From assembly GCF_041435495.1 (NCBI RefSeq), contig NZ_CP108644.1, forward strand, positions 6,743,501-6,807,500: a DNA stretch of 64,000 nt. The letters are read 5' to 3'. Both the position numbers and the translations under genes were made by a program. The notes below the pieces were generated by a model. That model saw only the letters and a program-made list of their open reading frames with translations, did not search any database and was not told where the DNA came from. Numbering within the stretch: position 1 is the stretch's first letter; each line of letters begins with the position of its first letter. Positions 57,654 through 64,000 of this stretch are shown here, one piece after another. Source of the DNA: Streptomyces sp. NBC_01116. Lineage in GTDB: Bacteria; Actinomycetota; Actinomycetes; Streptomycetales; Streptomycetaceae.

Positions 57654-58085
57654 GTGACCAGCCGGCCGCCCCCGAGCCCCGCCGCCCGCTCCTACGAGGG
57701 CGAGGGCATCGTCGTCGGCTTCGACGCGCACCGCTGCCTGCACGCCGCCGAGTGCGTGCGCGGGCTCCCCGCCGTCTTCGACGTCGACCGCCGCCCGTGG
57801 ATCCAGCCGGACAACGCCCCCGCCGACGAGGTCGCCGACGTCGTCCACCGCTGCCCGAGCGGCGCGCTCCAGTACCACCGCACCGACGGGATGCCCGACG
57901 AGGTCCCGGACGTTCCCACCCACGTCTCCCTCCACGCCGACGGGGTGCTGCACGTGCGCGGGGATCTCGAAGTCGCCACCCCGTACGGACCGCGCCACGA
58001 GACCCGGGTGGTGCTCTGCGGCTGCGGAGCCACCGGCGACACGCCGTACTGCGACCACAGCGGACCCTGCGCCGCACACGGCTGA
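57654..58085 (+). CDS. iron-sulfur protein: divergent ferredoxin domain fused to CDGSH-like motif
   Basis: A 143-residue protein. The first part holds Cys28, Cys34 and Cys67 in HRCLHAAEC and HRCPSGALQY, the pattern of single-cluster Fer4_19 ferredoxins. The end holds Cys122, Cys124 and Cys133 in LCGCGATGDTPYCDHSG, the three-Cys frame of CDGSH proteins. The usual ligand His (four residues after the last Cys) is Gly here, and a His sits at position 135 instead. It may be the electron donor for the ring monooxygenase or dehydrogenase. The GTG at 57654 follows AGGAGAG; ATG 57627 is possible. Confidence 0.8.
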   Translation: MTSRPPPSPAARSYEGEGIVVGFDAHRCLHAAECVRGLPAVFDVDRRPWIQPDNAPADEVADVVHRCPSGALQYHRTDGMPDEVPDVPTHVSLHADGVLHVRGDLEVATPYGPRHETRVVLCGCGATGDTPYCDHSGPCAAHG

Positions 58086-58139
58086 GGCGCCCTTCCGGAG
58101 ACAGTGGCCGGGACGTGCGCGGCGCGCCGGTCGGGTGAA

Positions 58140-58185
58140 TCGGCCTGAGGGATATATCTGTATTTAGTGCATTTTATTCCGGATG
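58140..58185 (+). promoter_or_regulatory. AT-rich promoter region of the Mrp antiporter operon
   Basis: A sharply AT-rich patch (ATATATCTGTATTTAGTGCA) in otherwise >70% GC DNA lies 30-70 bases before the mrpA GTG. It is probably the operon promoter. I cannot assign -35 and -10 boxes with confidence. Confidence 0.4.
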
Positions 58186-58213
58186 CCCCGCCGCCCGAAC
58201 CGGACACCCCTCG

Positions 58214-61117
58214 GTGATCGCGCTCATCGTCGCCCACTTCGCGCTCGCGGCCTGCGCGGGCCCGCTGGTGCACCGCCTCGGCCGACGGGCCTTCGTCGTG
58301 CTGGCCCTGCCCCCGGCGGCGGCCACCGTCTGGGCCCTCACCCGCTGGAGCACCGCCGCGTCCGGGGGCGCGGACACCTGGTCCTGGCAGTGGATCCCGG
58401 ACTACGGCGTCGCCCTCGACCTGCGCCTGGACGCGCTGGCCGAACTGATGGTGCTGCTCGCCGCCGGGGTCGGCGCGCTCGTCCTGCTCTACTGCGCCTC
58501 CTACTTCACCGACGACACCCCGCAGCTGGGCCGCTTCGCCGGGAACCTGCTCGCCTTCGCGGGCACGATGCTCGCCCTCGTCCTCGCCGACGACCTGATC
58601 ACGCTCTATGTGTTCTGGGAGCTGACCACGGTCTTCTCCTACCTGCTCATCGGCCATGGCAGCGAACACCGGCACAGCCGCCGCTCCGCCCTCCAGGCCC
58701 TCGTCGTCACCACGTTCGGCGGCCTCGCCATGCTCGTCGGCTTCCTGATCCTCGGTCAGGCCGCCGGCACGTACCGGATCTCCGCGATCGTCGCCGACCC
58801 GCCCGAGGCGACCCTCGCCGTCTCCGTCGCCGTGGTCCTCGTGCTGTGCGGGGCCCTGTCGAAGTCCGCGATCTGGCCGTTCTCCATGTGGCTGCCGAAC
58901 GCCATGGCCGCACCGACCCCCGTCAGCGCCTATCTGCACGCCGCCGCGATGGTCAAGGCCGGTGTCTACCTGGTCGCCCGGCTGGCCCCCGCCTTCGCCG
59001 ACGTCCCCGTCTGGAAACCCGTCGTGATCGTCCTCGGCGGTGCGACCATGCTGCTCGGCGGCTGGCGGGCGCTGCGCCTGAACGACCTCAAGCTCGTCCT
59101 CGCCTACGGGACCGTCAGCCAGCTCGGCTTCCTCACCCTGCTCGCCGGGACCGGCAACCGGAACGCCGCGCTCGCCGCCGCCGCGATGATCCTCGGGCAC
59201 GCCCTCTTCAAGGCCCCGCTCTTCCTCGTCACCGGCATCGTCGACCACGCCGCCGGCACCCGCGACCTGCGCGAACTGTCCGGGGTCGGCCGCTCCCTGC
59301 CGTACGTCGCCGGTGTCGCCGTGCTCGCCGCCGCCTCCATGGCCGCCCTCCCGCCGCTGCTCGGCTTCGCCGCGAAGGAGGCCGCGTTCGAGGCGCTGCT
59401 GCACGGATCCGCCGCCGACCGCTGGGCGCTGGCCGTCGTCGTCGCGGGGTCCGCGCTGACCACCGCGTACAGCCTGCGGTTCGTCTGGGGCGCCTTCGCC
59501 CGCAAGCCAGGGGTGCCCGACACCCCCGTCCACCGCGTCGGGTGGGCCTTCCTCGCCCCGCCCGCCCTGCTCGCCGCCCTCGGCCTGGTCCTCGGCCCCG
59601 GCGTCGGCTGGACCGACCGGCTGCTGGGCGCGTACGCCGACACGCTCCCGGCCGACGGGAAGCCGTACCACCTCGCCCTCTGGCACGGCTTCGGCCTCGC
59701 GCTGCTCCTGTCGGCCCTCGCCTGGGCCGCGGGCGCCGTGCTCTTCCTCGGCCGCGCACACGTCACCCGGCTCTCCCGCCGGATCGCCTGGCCCACCGCC
59801 GACAGCGTCTTCGGCCACCTGCTGCTCGGGCAGGAACGTCTCGCCCTCCAGGTCACCGGCTTCATCCAGCGCGGCTCCCTCTCCGTGTACCTCGCCACCA
59901 CGCTCCTCGCCATGCTCGCCGGACAGTTCGCCGTCCTCATGGTCGACACCCCCTGGGACGGGGCCGTACGCCCCCGGCTCTGGGACAACCCGCTCCAGGG
60001 CGCGGTCGCGGCCCTGACCTGCGCCGCCGCCCTGCTGTGCCTGACGGTGCGACGGCGCATGAAGGCCGTCGTCCTGGCCGGCCTCACCGGCTACGGCGCG
60101 GCCCTGCTCTTCGTCGTCCAGGGAGCGCCCGACCTGGCGCTCACCCAGTTCTGCGTCGAGACCGTCTCGATGATCGTCTTCGTGCTGGTGCTGCGCCGGA
60201 TGCCCGTCCACTTCCAGGAGACCGTGAGCACCTGGCGGCGGGCCGCCCGCGTCCCGATGGCCCTCGCGGCGGCCGCCACCGTCGGCGTCGGCATGTGGGT
60301 CGCCGCCGCCGCGCGCACCGCCGAGCCGGCCGGCGCCGCCATGGTCCGGGAGGTCGCCGACCACGGGCTCAAGGACGTCGTGGCCACCATCCTCGTCGAC
60401 CTGCGCGCCTGGGACACGATGGGGGAGTCCGCCGTGCTCGCGGCGGCGGCGATCGGCGTCACCAGCCTCATCTACCTGCACCGCCGCAGCGAGGGCACCA
60501 TGGTCCAGGAGGAGTTGCGGGGCCGCACCGCCTGGTCGCTGTCGGCCCAGCACTCCACCCGACTGCCGCAGGGCGACGACGTGGCCCCCGAACGCGGCTG
60601 GCTGGCCGCCGGAGCCACCCTCGCCCCCGAGCACCGCTCGATCGTCTTCGAAGTGGTGGCGCGGCTGCTGTTCCACCCGATCCTCGTGCTCTCGGTCTAT
60701 CTGCTGTTCTGCGCCGAGAGCCTGCCCGGCGGCGGGTTCGTCGCCGGACTCGTCGCCGGACTCGCCCTGATCACCCGCTATCTGGCGGGCGGCCGCTTCG
60801 AACTCGCCGAGGCGGCCCCCCTGCAACCGGGTCTCTTCACCGGACTCGGCCTCTTCATCTCCACCGGCGTGGGCCTCCTCGGACTCGTCGACGGCACCGT
60901 CCTGCACGCCTTCACGTACTACGGACACCTGCCGGTCTTCGGCAGGTACCACCTGAGCACCTCGGTCCTCTTCGACTTCGGCGTCTACCTGCTGGTCCTC
61001 GGCGTCGTCCTGGACATCGTGCGGGCCCTCGGCGCCAAGATCGACCGGCAGATCGAACGGGCGGCGGGCGTCCTCACCCCCGAAGGCGGCCCCGAGGCGG
61101 GAGGGACCCCCCGATGA
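58214..61117 (+). CDS. mrpA: Na+/H+ antiporter subunit A (Mrp/Mnh, A-B fusion)
   Basis: A 967-residue membrane protein. The NuoL-like N-terminal part includes LYVFWELTTVFSYLLIG, the proton-path segment SKSAIWPFSMWLPNAMAAPTPVSAYLHAA and AYGTVSQLGFL. Further helices and a linker follow, then an MnhB domain (~residues 815-955, FHPILVLSVYLLFCAESLPGGGF region). In many bacteria A and B are separate; the fusion is common in actinobacteria. It exchanges Na+ for H+ as part of the Mrp complex. GTG start at 58214. Confidence 0.93.
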   Translation: MIALIVAHFALAACAGPLVHRLGRRAFVVLALPPAAATVWALTRWSTAASGGADTWSWQWIPDYGVALDLRLDALAELMVLLAAGVGALVLLYCASYFTDDTPQLGRFAGNLLAFAGTMLALVLADDLITLYVFWELTTVFSYLLIGHGSEHRHSRRSALQALVVTTFGGLAMLVGFLILGQAAGTYRISAIVADPPEATLAVSVAVVLVLCGALSKSAIWPFSMWLPNAMAAPTPVSAYLHAAAMVKAGVYLVARLAPAFADVPVWKPVVIVLGGATMLLGGWRALRLNDLKLVLAYGTVSQLGFLTLLAGTGNRNAALAAAAMILGHALFKAPLFLVTGIVDHAAGTRDLRELSGVGRSLPYVAGVAVLAAASMAALPPLLGFAAKEAAFEALLHGSAADRWALAVVVAGSALTTAYSLRFVWGAFARKPGVPDTPVHRVGWAFLAPPALLAALGLVLGPGVGWTDRLLGAYADTLPADGKPYHLALWHGFGLALLLSALAWAAGAVLFLGRAHVTRLSRRIAWPTADSVFGHLLLGQERLALQVTGFIQRGSLSVYLATTLLAMLAGQFAVLMVDTPWDGAVRPRLWDNPLQGAVAALTCAAALLCLTVRRRMKAVVLAGLTGYGAALLFVVQGAPDLALTQFCVETVSMIVFVLVLRRMPVHFQETVSTWRRAARVPMALAAAATVGVGMWVAAAARTAEPAGAAMVREVADHGLKDVVATILVDLRAWDTMGESAVLAAAAIGVTSLIYLHRRSEGTMVQEELRGRTAWSLSAQHSTRLPQGDDVAPERGWLAAGATLAPEHRSIVFEVVARLLFHPILVLSVYLLFCAESLPGGGFVAGLVAGLALITRYLAGGRFELAEAAPLQPGLFTGLGLFISTGVGLLGLVDGTVLHAFTYYGHLPVFGRYHLSTSVLFDFGVYLLVLGVVLDIVRALGAKIDRQIERAAGVLTPEGGPEAGGTPR

Positions 61118-61731
61118 TCGTCAGCGCCGCTCTCCTCGCCACCGCCGTCGTGCTCTGCGCCGTCGGCGGCATCCTCATGCTCACCCGCCCGCTCACCCGC
61201 ATCCTGCTCGGCGCCGTCATCCTCGGCAACGGCATCAACCTGCTGGTCCTCTCCTCCACCGGCCGGGCCGGCGCCGCGCCCCTGCTCTACGGGGTGTCCC
61301 TGAGCCGGGTCACCGACCCGCTGCCCCAGGCCATCGCGCTGACCGCCATCGTCATCACCCTGGCCACCACCGCCTTCCTGCTGGCGATGGCCTACCGCAG
61401 CCACCAGATCACCGGCACCGACGAGGTCCACGACGACCTGGAGGACCGCCGCGTCGTGCTGCGCGCCGAAGTGCTCGGCGAACGAGCCCAGTTGCGCGAG
61501 CAGTTCCGGTCGGGTGCCGAACCCACCGCCGAGGAGCGCGAACGCTACCGCGAGGAGCGACGCCGGCTCCGCGACCGGCTCCGCGCCGACCGCGCCCGCC
61601 AGGCCCGGGGCCGCGACGCCTCCGGCAACCTCTGGAACGACGTGCTGGGCGCGGACCCGGAGGACTACGCCCGCGACGGCGACGCCAAGGCGGACGACCG
61701 CTACCCCCGCGACCGAGGAGCCGACGGATGA
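61114..61731 (+). CDS. mrpC: Na+/H+ antiporter subunit C (Mrp/Mnh) with long cytoplasmic tail
   Basis: A 205-residue NuoK-like subunit. Three membrane helices (residues ~2-22, 27-47, 72-95) include GAVILGNGINLLVLS and DPLPQAIALTAIVITLATTAF. After residue ~115 comes a ~90-residue Arg/Glu/Asp-rich hydrophilic tail, likely helical, longer than in most MrpC proteins. It overlaps both neighbours by four bases. Confidence 0.92.
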   Translation: MIVSAALLATAVVLCAVGGILMLTRPLTRILLGAVILGNGINLLVLSSTGRAGAAPLLYGVSLSRVTDPLPQAIALTAIVITLATTAFLLAMAYRSHQITGTDEVHDDLEDRRVVLRAEVLGERAQLREQFRSGAEPTAEERERYREERRRLRDRLRADRARQARGRDASGNLWNDVLGADPEDYARDGDAKADDRYPRDRGADG

Positions 61732-63380
61732 ACGCGCTCGTCCCGCTGCCCGTGCTGCTGCCCCTGTGCGCCACCGGCCTCAGCCTCGCCTTCGGCACCC
61801 GTCTGGGGCGCTTCCAGCGCTTCATCAGCGTCGCCGTGCTCTCCGCCGTGCTCGCGCTCTCGGTGATCCTCATGATCGCCGCCGACCGGCAGGGCCCGCT
61901 CTCCGTCCACCTCGGCGACTTCGCCCCGCCGCTGGGCATCACCCTGGTCGCCGACCGGCTGTCCGGGCTGATGCTCACGGTCTCCTCGGCCGTCACGCTC
62001 TGCGTGCTCGTCTACTCCCTGGGCCAGGGCATGACCGACCGGGACAAGGAGACCCCGCTCGCCGTCTTCCACCCCGCCTATCTGATCCTCGTCGCCGGGG
62101 TCTCGTGCACCTTCCTCGCCGGCGACCTCGTCAACCTCTACGTCGGCTTCGAGATCATGCTGGTCGCCAGCTTCGTCCTGCTCACCCTCGGCGGCACCGG
62201 ACCCCGGATGCGGGCGGGCTCCACCTACGTGATCATCTCGCTGTTCTCCTCGATGCTCTTCCTCACCGCCATCGCCATGACGTACGCGGCCACCGGCACC
62301 GCCAACTTCGGCCAGCTCGCGGGACGGCTGGCCGACCTCCCCATCGGCGTACAGACCCTCATCCAGGCGCTGCTGCTGACCGTCTTCGCGATCAAGGCCG
62401 CCGTCTTCCCGCTCGCCGCCTGGCTCCCCGACTCCTACCCCACCGCCCCGGCCCCCGTGACCGCCGTCTTCGCCGGACTCCTCACCAAGGTCGGCGTCTA
62501 CTGCATGCTGCGCACCGAGACCCTGCTCTTCCCGGGCAACCGCCTCGGCGACCTCCTGATGGCCGTCGCGCTGGCCTCGATGGTCATCGGCATCCTCGGC
62601 GCGGTCGCCCAGACCGACCTGAAGCGGCTGCTCTCCTTCACCCTGATCAGCCACATCGGCTACATGGTCTTCGGGATCGGCCTCGCCACCCGCGAGGCGT
62701 ACGGCGGGGCCATCGTGTACGTCGCCCACCACATCACCGTCCAGACGACCCTGTTCCTCGTCGCCGGGCTCATCGAACGCCGGGGCGGCACCACGGAGCT
62801 GACCCGGCTCGGCGGGCTGGCCAGGGCCGCGCCGATGCTCGCCGTGCTGTTCTTCGTCCCCGCGATGAACCTCGCCGGGATCCCCCCGCTGTCCGGCTTC
62901 ATCGGCAAGCTCGGGCTGATGCGCGCCGGTGTCGCCGACGGCGGCGGCTGGGCCTGGCTGCTGGTCGCGGGCTCGGCGGCCACCAGCCTGCTGACGCTGT
63001 ACGTGGTCGCCAAGGTCTGGAACCTGGCGTTCTGGCGCGCCGCCCCGCCCGGCCAGGCCGCCGCCGGAACGGTCCTGGAGTCCGGCGACGACAGCGACGA
63101 CGACGCGGACGCGGGCCCCGACAGCATCCCCGGCACCGGCGACGAGGGAGTCGAGCCCGTCCACCGCCCGGCGGGCCGGGCCGTCGCCGCGACCCTGCAC
63201 GAACGGGCCGTCATCACCACCAGCCGGCTGCCCCGCCCGATGGTCGCGGCCACCGCCGCGACCATCGGGATCGGCCTCGCCTTCACGGTGTTCGCCGACC
63301 CCCTCACCGCCTTCACCGACCGCACGGCCGCCGAGCTCCTCCAGCGGACCCCTTACGTCCAGGAGGTGCTGCGCCGGTGA
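61728..63380 (+). CDS. mrpD: Na+/H+ antiporter subunit D (Mrp/Mnh)
   Basis: A 550-residue NuoM/NuoN-like subunit with about fourteen helices. It carries the essential Glu in NLYVGFEIMLVASFVLL, the Lys-containing helix FAIKAAVFPLAAWLPDSYPTAPAP and LKRLLSFTLISHIGYMVFGIG. An acidic loop with DDSDDDADAGPDS (~residues 450-465) interrupts the C-terminal helices and is unusual. It is translationally coupled to subunits C and E. Confidence 0.93.
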   Translation: MNALVPLPVLLPLCATGLSLAFGTRLGRFQRFISVAVLSAVLALSVILMIAADRQGPLSVHLGDFAPPLGITLVADRLSGLMLTVSSAVTLCVLVYSLGQGMTDRDKETPLAVFHPAYLILVAGVSCTFLAGDLVNLYVGFEIMLVASFVLLTLGGTGPRMRAGSTYVIISLFSSMLFLTAIAMTYAATGTANFGQLAGRLADLPIGVQTLIQALLLTVFAIKAAVFPLAAWLPDSYPTAPAPVTAVFAGLLTKVGVYCMLRTETLLFPGNRLGDLLMAVALASMVIGILGAVAQTDLKRLLSFTLISHIGYMVFGIGLATREAYGGAIVYVAHHITVQTTLFLVAGLIERRGGTTELTRLGGLARAAPMLAVLFFVPAMNLAGIPPLSGFIGKLGLMRAGVADGGGWAWLLVAGSAATSLLTLYVVAKVWNLAFWRAAPPGQAAAGTVLESGDDSDDDADAGPDSIPGTGDEGVEPVHRPAGRAVAATLHERAVITTSRLPRPMVAATAATIGIGLAFTVFADPLTAFTDRTAAELLQRTPYVQEVLRR

Positions 63381-64000
63381 AACGCATCCTCGGCCTCTCG
63401 TTCCGCAACGCCGATCTGCCGCCGCTGAGCGCCGAGTTCGGCACCCGCCGCCGACGCGTTCTGGACCTGCCGCTGATCGCCTGGCTCACCCTCATCTGGG
63501 TGCTGCTCTGGTCCACCCTCACCTGGGCCAACGTCATCACCGGCCTGGTCGTCTCGGTCGCCGTCTGCCTCGCCTTCCCGCTGCCCCGGGTCGACCTCGG
63601 ACTGCGGCTCCACCCCTGGGGCATCCTGCGCCTGGTCGGCTATCTCCTCTACGACATGTACACCTCCGGGGTGAAGGTCACCCGGCAGATCTTCCACGGC
63701 CTGCCGCACCGGGCCGCCGTGATCGGGGTGCCCCTGCGCTGCCGCAGCGACCTGATGCTCGCGGCCACCGCCGTCGCCGTCTCCAACGTCCCCGGCGGCT
63801 CCATCATCGAGGTGCGCCGGGCCACCGCCACCGTCTTCCTGCACGTCCTGGACGCCGACCGCCCCGAGGAGCTCGAAGCCGCCAGGCGCCAGGTGTGGCG
63901 GATCGAGGAACTGACCGTACGGGCCTTCGGCACCCCCGACGAGATCGCCCGGGTCGCCGACCCCCCGCCACCGCCCCAGCTCGCCGCAGGGAGGCCCGCA
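63377..64000 (+). CDS. mrpE: Na+/H+ antiporter subunit E (Mrp/Mnh), partial at window end
   Basis: 208 codons are visible from a GTG at 63377 overlapping the mrpD stop. The MnhE fold has two N-terminal helices (LPLIAWLTLIWVLLWSTLTW and the next), then VGYLLYDMYTSGVKVTRQIF and TAVAVSNVPGGSIIEV, diagnostic of the family. The frame is still open at the window edge in a Pro/Ala-rich tail. Subunits F and G would be expected just beyond. Confidence 0.92.
   Translation, partial: MKRILGLSFRNADLPPLSAEFGTRRRRVLDLPLIAWLTLIWVLLWSTLTWANVITGLVVSVAVCLAFPLPRVDLGLRLHPWGILRLVGYLLYDMYTSGVKVTRQIFHGLPHRAAVIGVPLRCRSDLMLAATAVAVSNVPGGSIIEVRRATATVFLHVLDADRPEELEAARRQVWRIEELTVRAFGTPDEIARVADPPPPPQLAAGRPA

Noticed and set aside
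57692..60952. A 1,086-codon leftward open frame opposite mrpA
   Set aside because: Gly/Asp/Glu-rich antisense of a membrane protein; no start signal or domain.
58183..61113. Long upstream frame extension of mrpC across mrpA
   Set aside because: Only the part from the ATG at 61114 matches the family; the rest is an out-of-frame reading of mrpA.

Overview
The window is high-GC actinobacterial DNA, almost certainly from a Streptomyces or a close relative. Evidence: strong GC bias at third codon positions, many GTG starts with 4-base ATGA/GTGA overlaps, an F420-type luciferase-like oxidoreductase, a Hen1/Pnkp RNA-repair pair, a SepF paralogue, an actinobacterial iron box and a CsoR-type copper operator. 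No rRNA, tRNA or CRISPR was seen.

1-20,633 looks like one physiological unit for using collagen and free hydroxyproline. A leftward alpha-ketoglutarate semialdehyde dehydrogenase (cut by the window edge) faces a rightward operon: a three-part flavin/iron-sulfur D-hydroxyproline dehydrogenase, a DapA-family deaminase, 4-hydroxyproline epimerase, a trans-3-hydroxyproline dehydratase-like protein and a ketimine reductase. A convergent FadR/GntR regulator follows, then a Dpp/Opp-type peptide ABC transporter, then a secreted M9 collagenase with PKD and PPC domains. A prolidase (M24) remnant lies between regulator and transporter. The motif ATGTSACAT, in perfect or near-perfect form, lies at the head of the catabolic operon, the regulator, the transporter and the collagenase. 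It also lies ahead of a small secreted cysteine protein of unknown function, which suggests one GntR regulon.

18,814-22,202: two inverted copies of one IS3-family element, one truncated and one complete, flank that small secreted gene.

22,285-37,501: housekeeping and accessory genes. These are a divergent LysE exporter/MocR regulator pair with a palindromic operator, a bacterial [4Fe-4S] photolyase, a membrane protein/XRE regulator pair, a CsoR-boxed secreted His-rich protein, an iron-siderophore uptake operon behind an iron box, a SIS/DedA operon divergent from a DeoR regulator, a SepF paralogue, a MazG-like pyrophosphohydrolase and a DUF6099-like protein.

37,618-47,855: an F420-type oxidoreductase, a ten-copy CTGAC repeat, homocysteine methyltransferase, the Hen1-Pnkp RNA repair operon, and an arginine deiminase / ornithine carbamoyltransferase / amino-acid permease set.

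47,806-58,085: a leftward RsbW-like ATPase, then a cluster for CoA-dependent aromatic degradation, best explained as 2-aminobenzoyl-CoA (anthranilate) or salicylyl-CoA. It has an enoyl-CoA hydratase, a bifunctional flavin monooxygenase/OYE reductase, a PaaX regulator, an aryl-CoA ligase, an acyl-CoA dehydrogenase, RidA and a ferredoxin/CDGSH-like protein. A near-identical GTGACGGYAGTCA motif stands in front of two of its transcription units.

58,214-64,000: a Mrp/Mnh Na+/H+ antiporter operon (AB fusion, C, D, and E running off the end).
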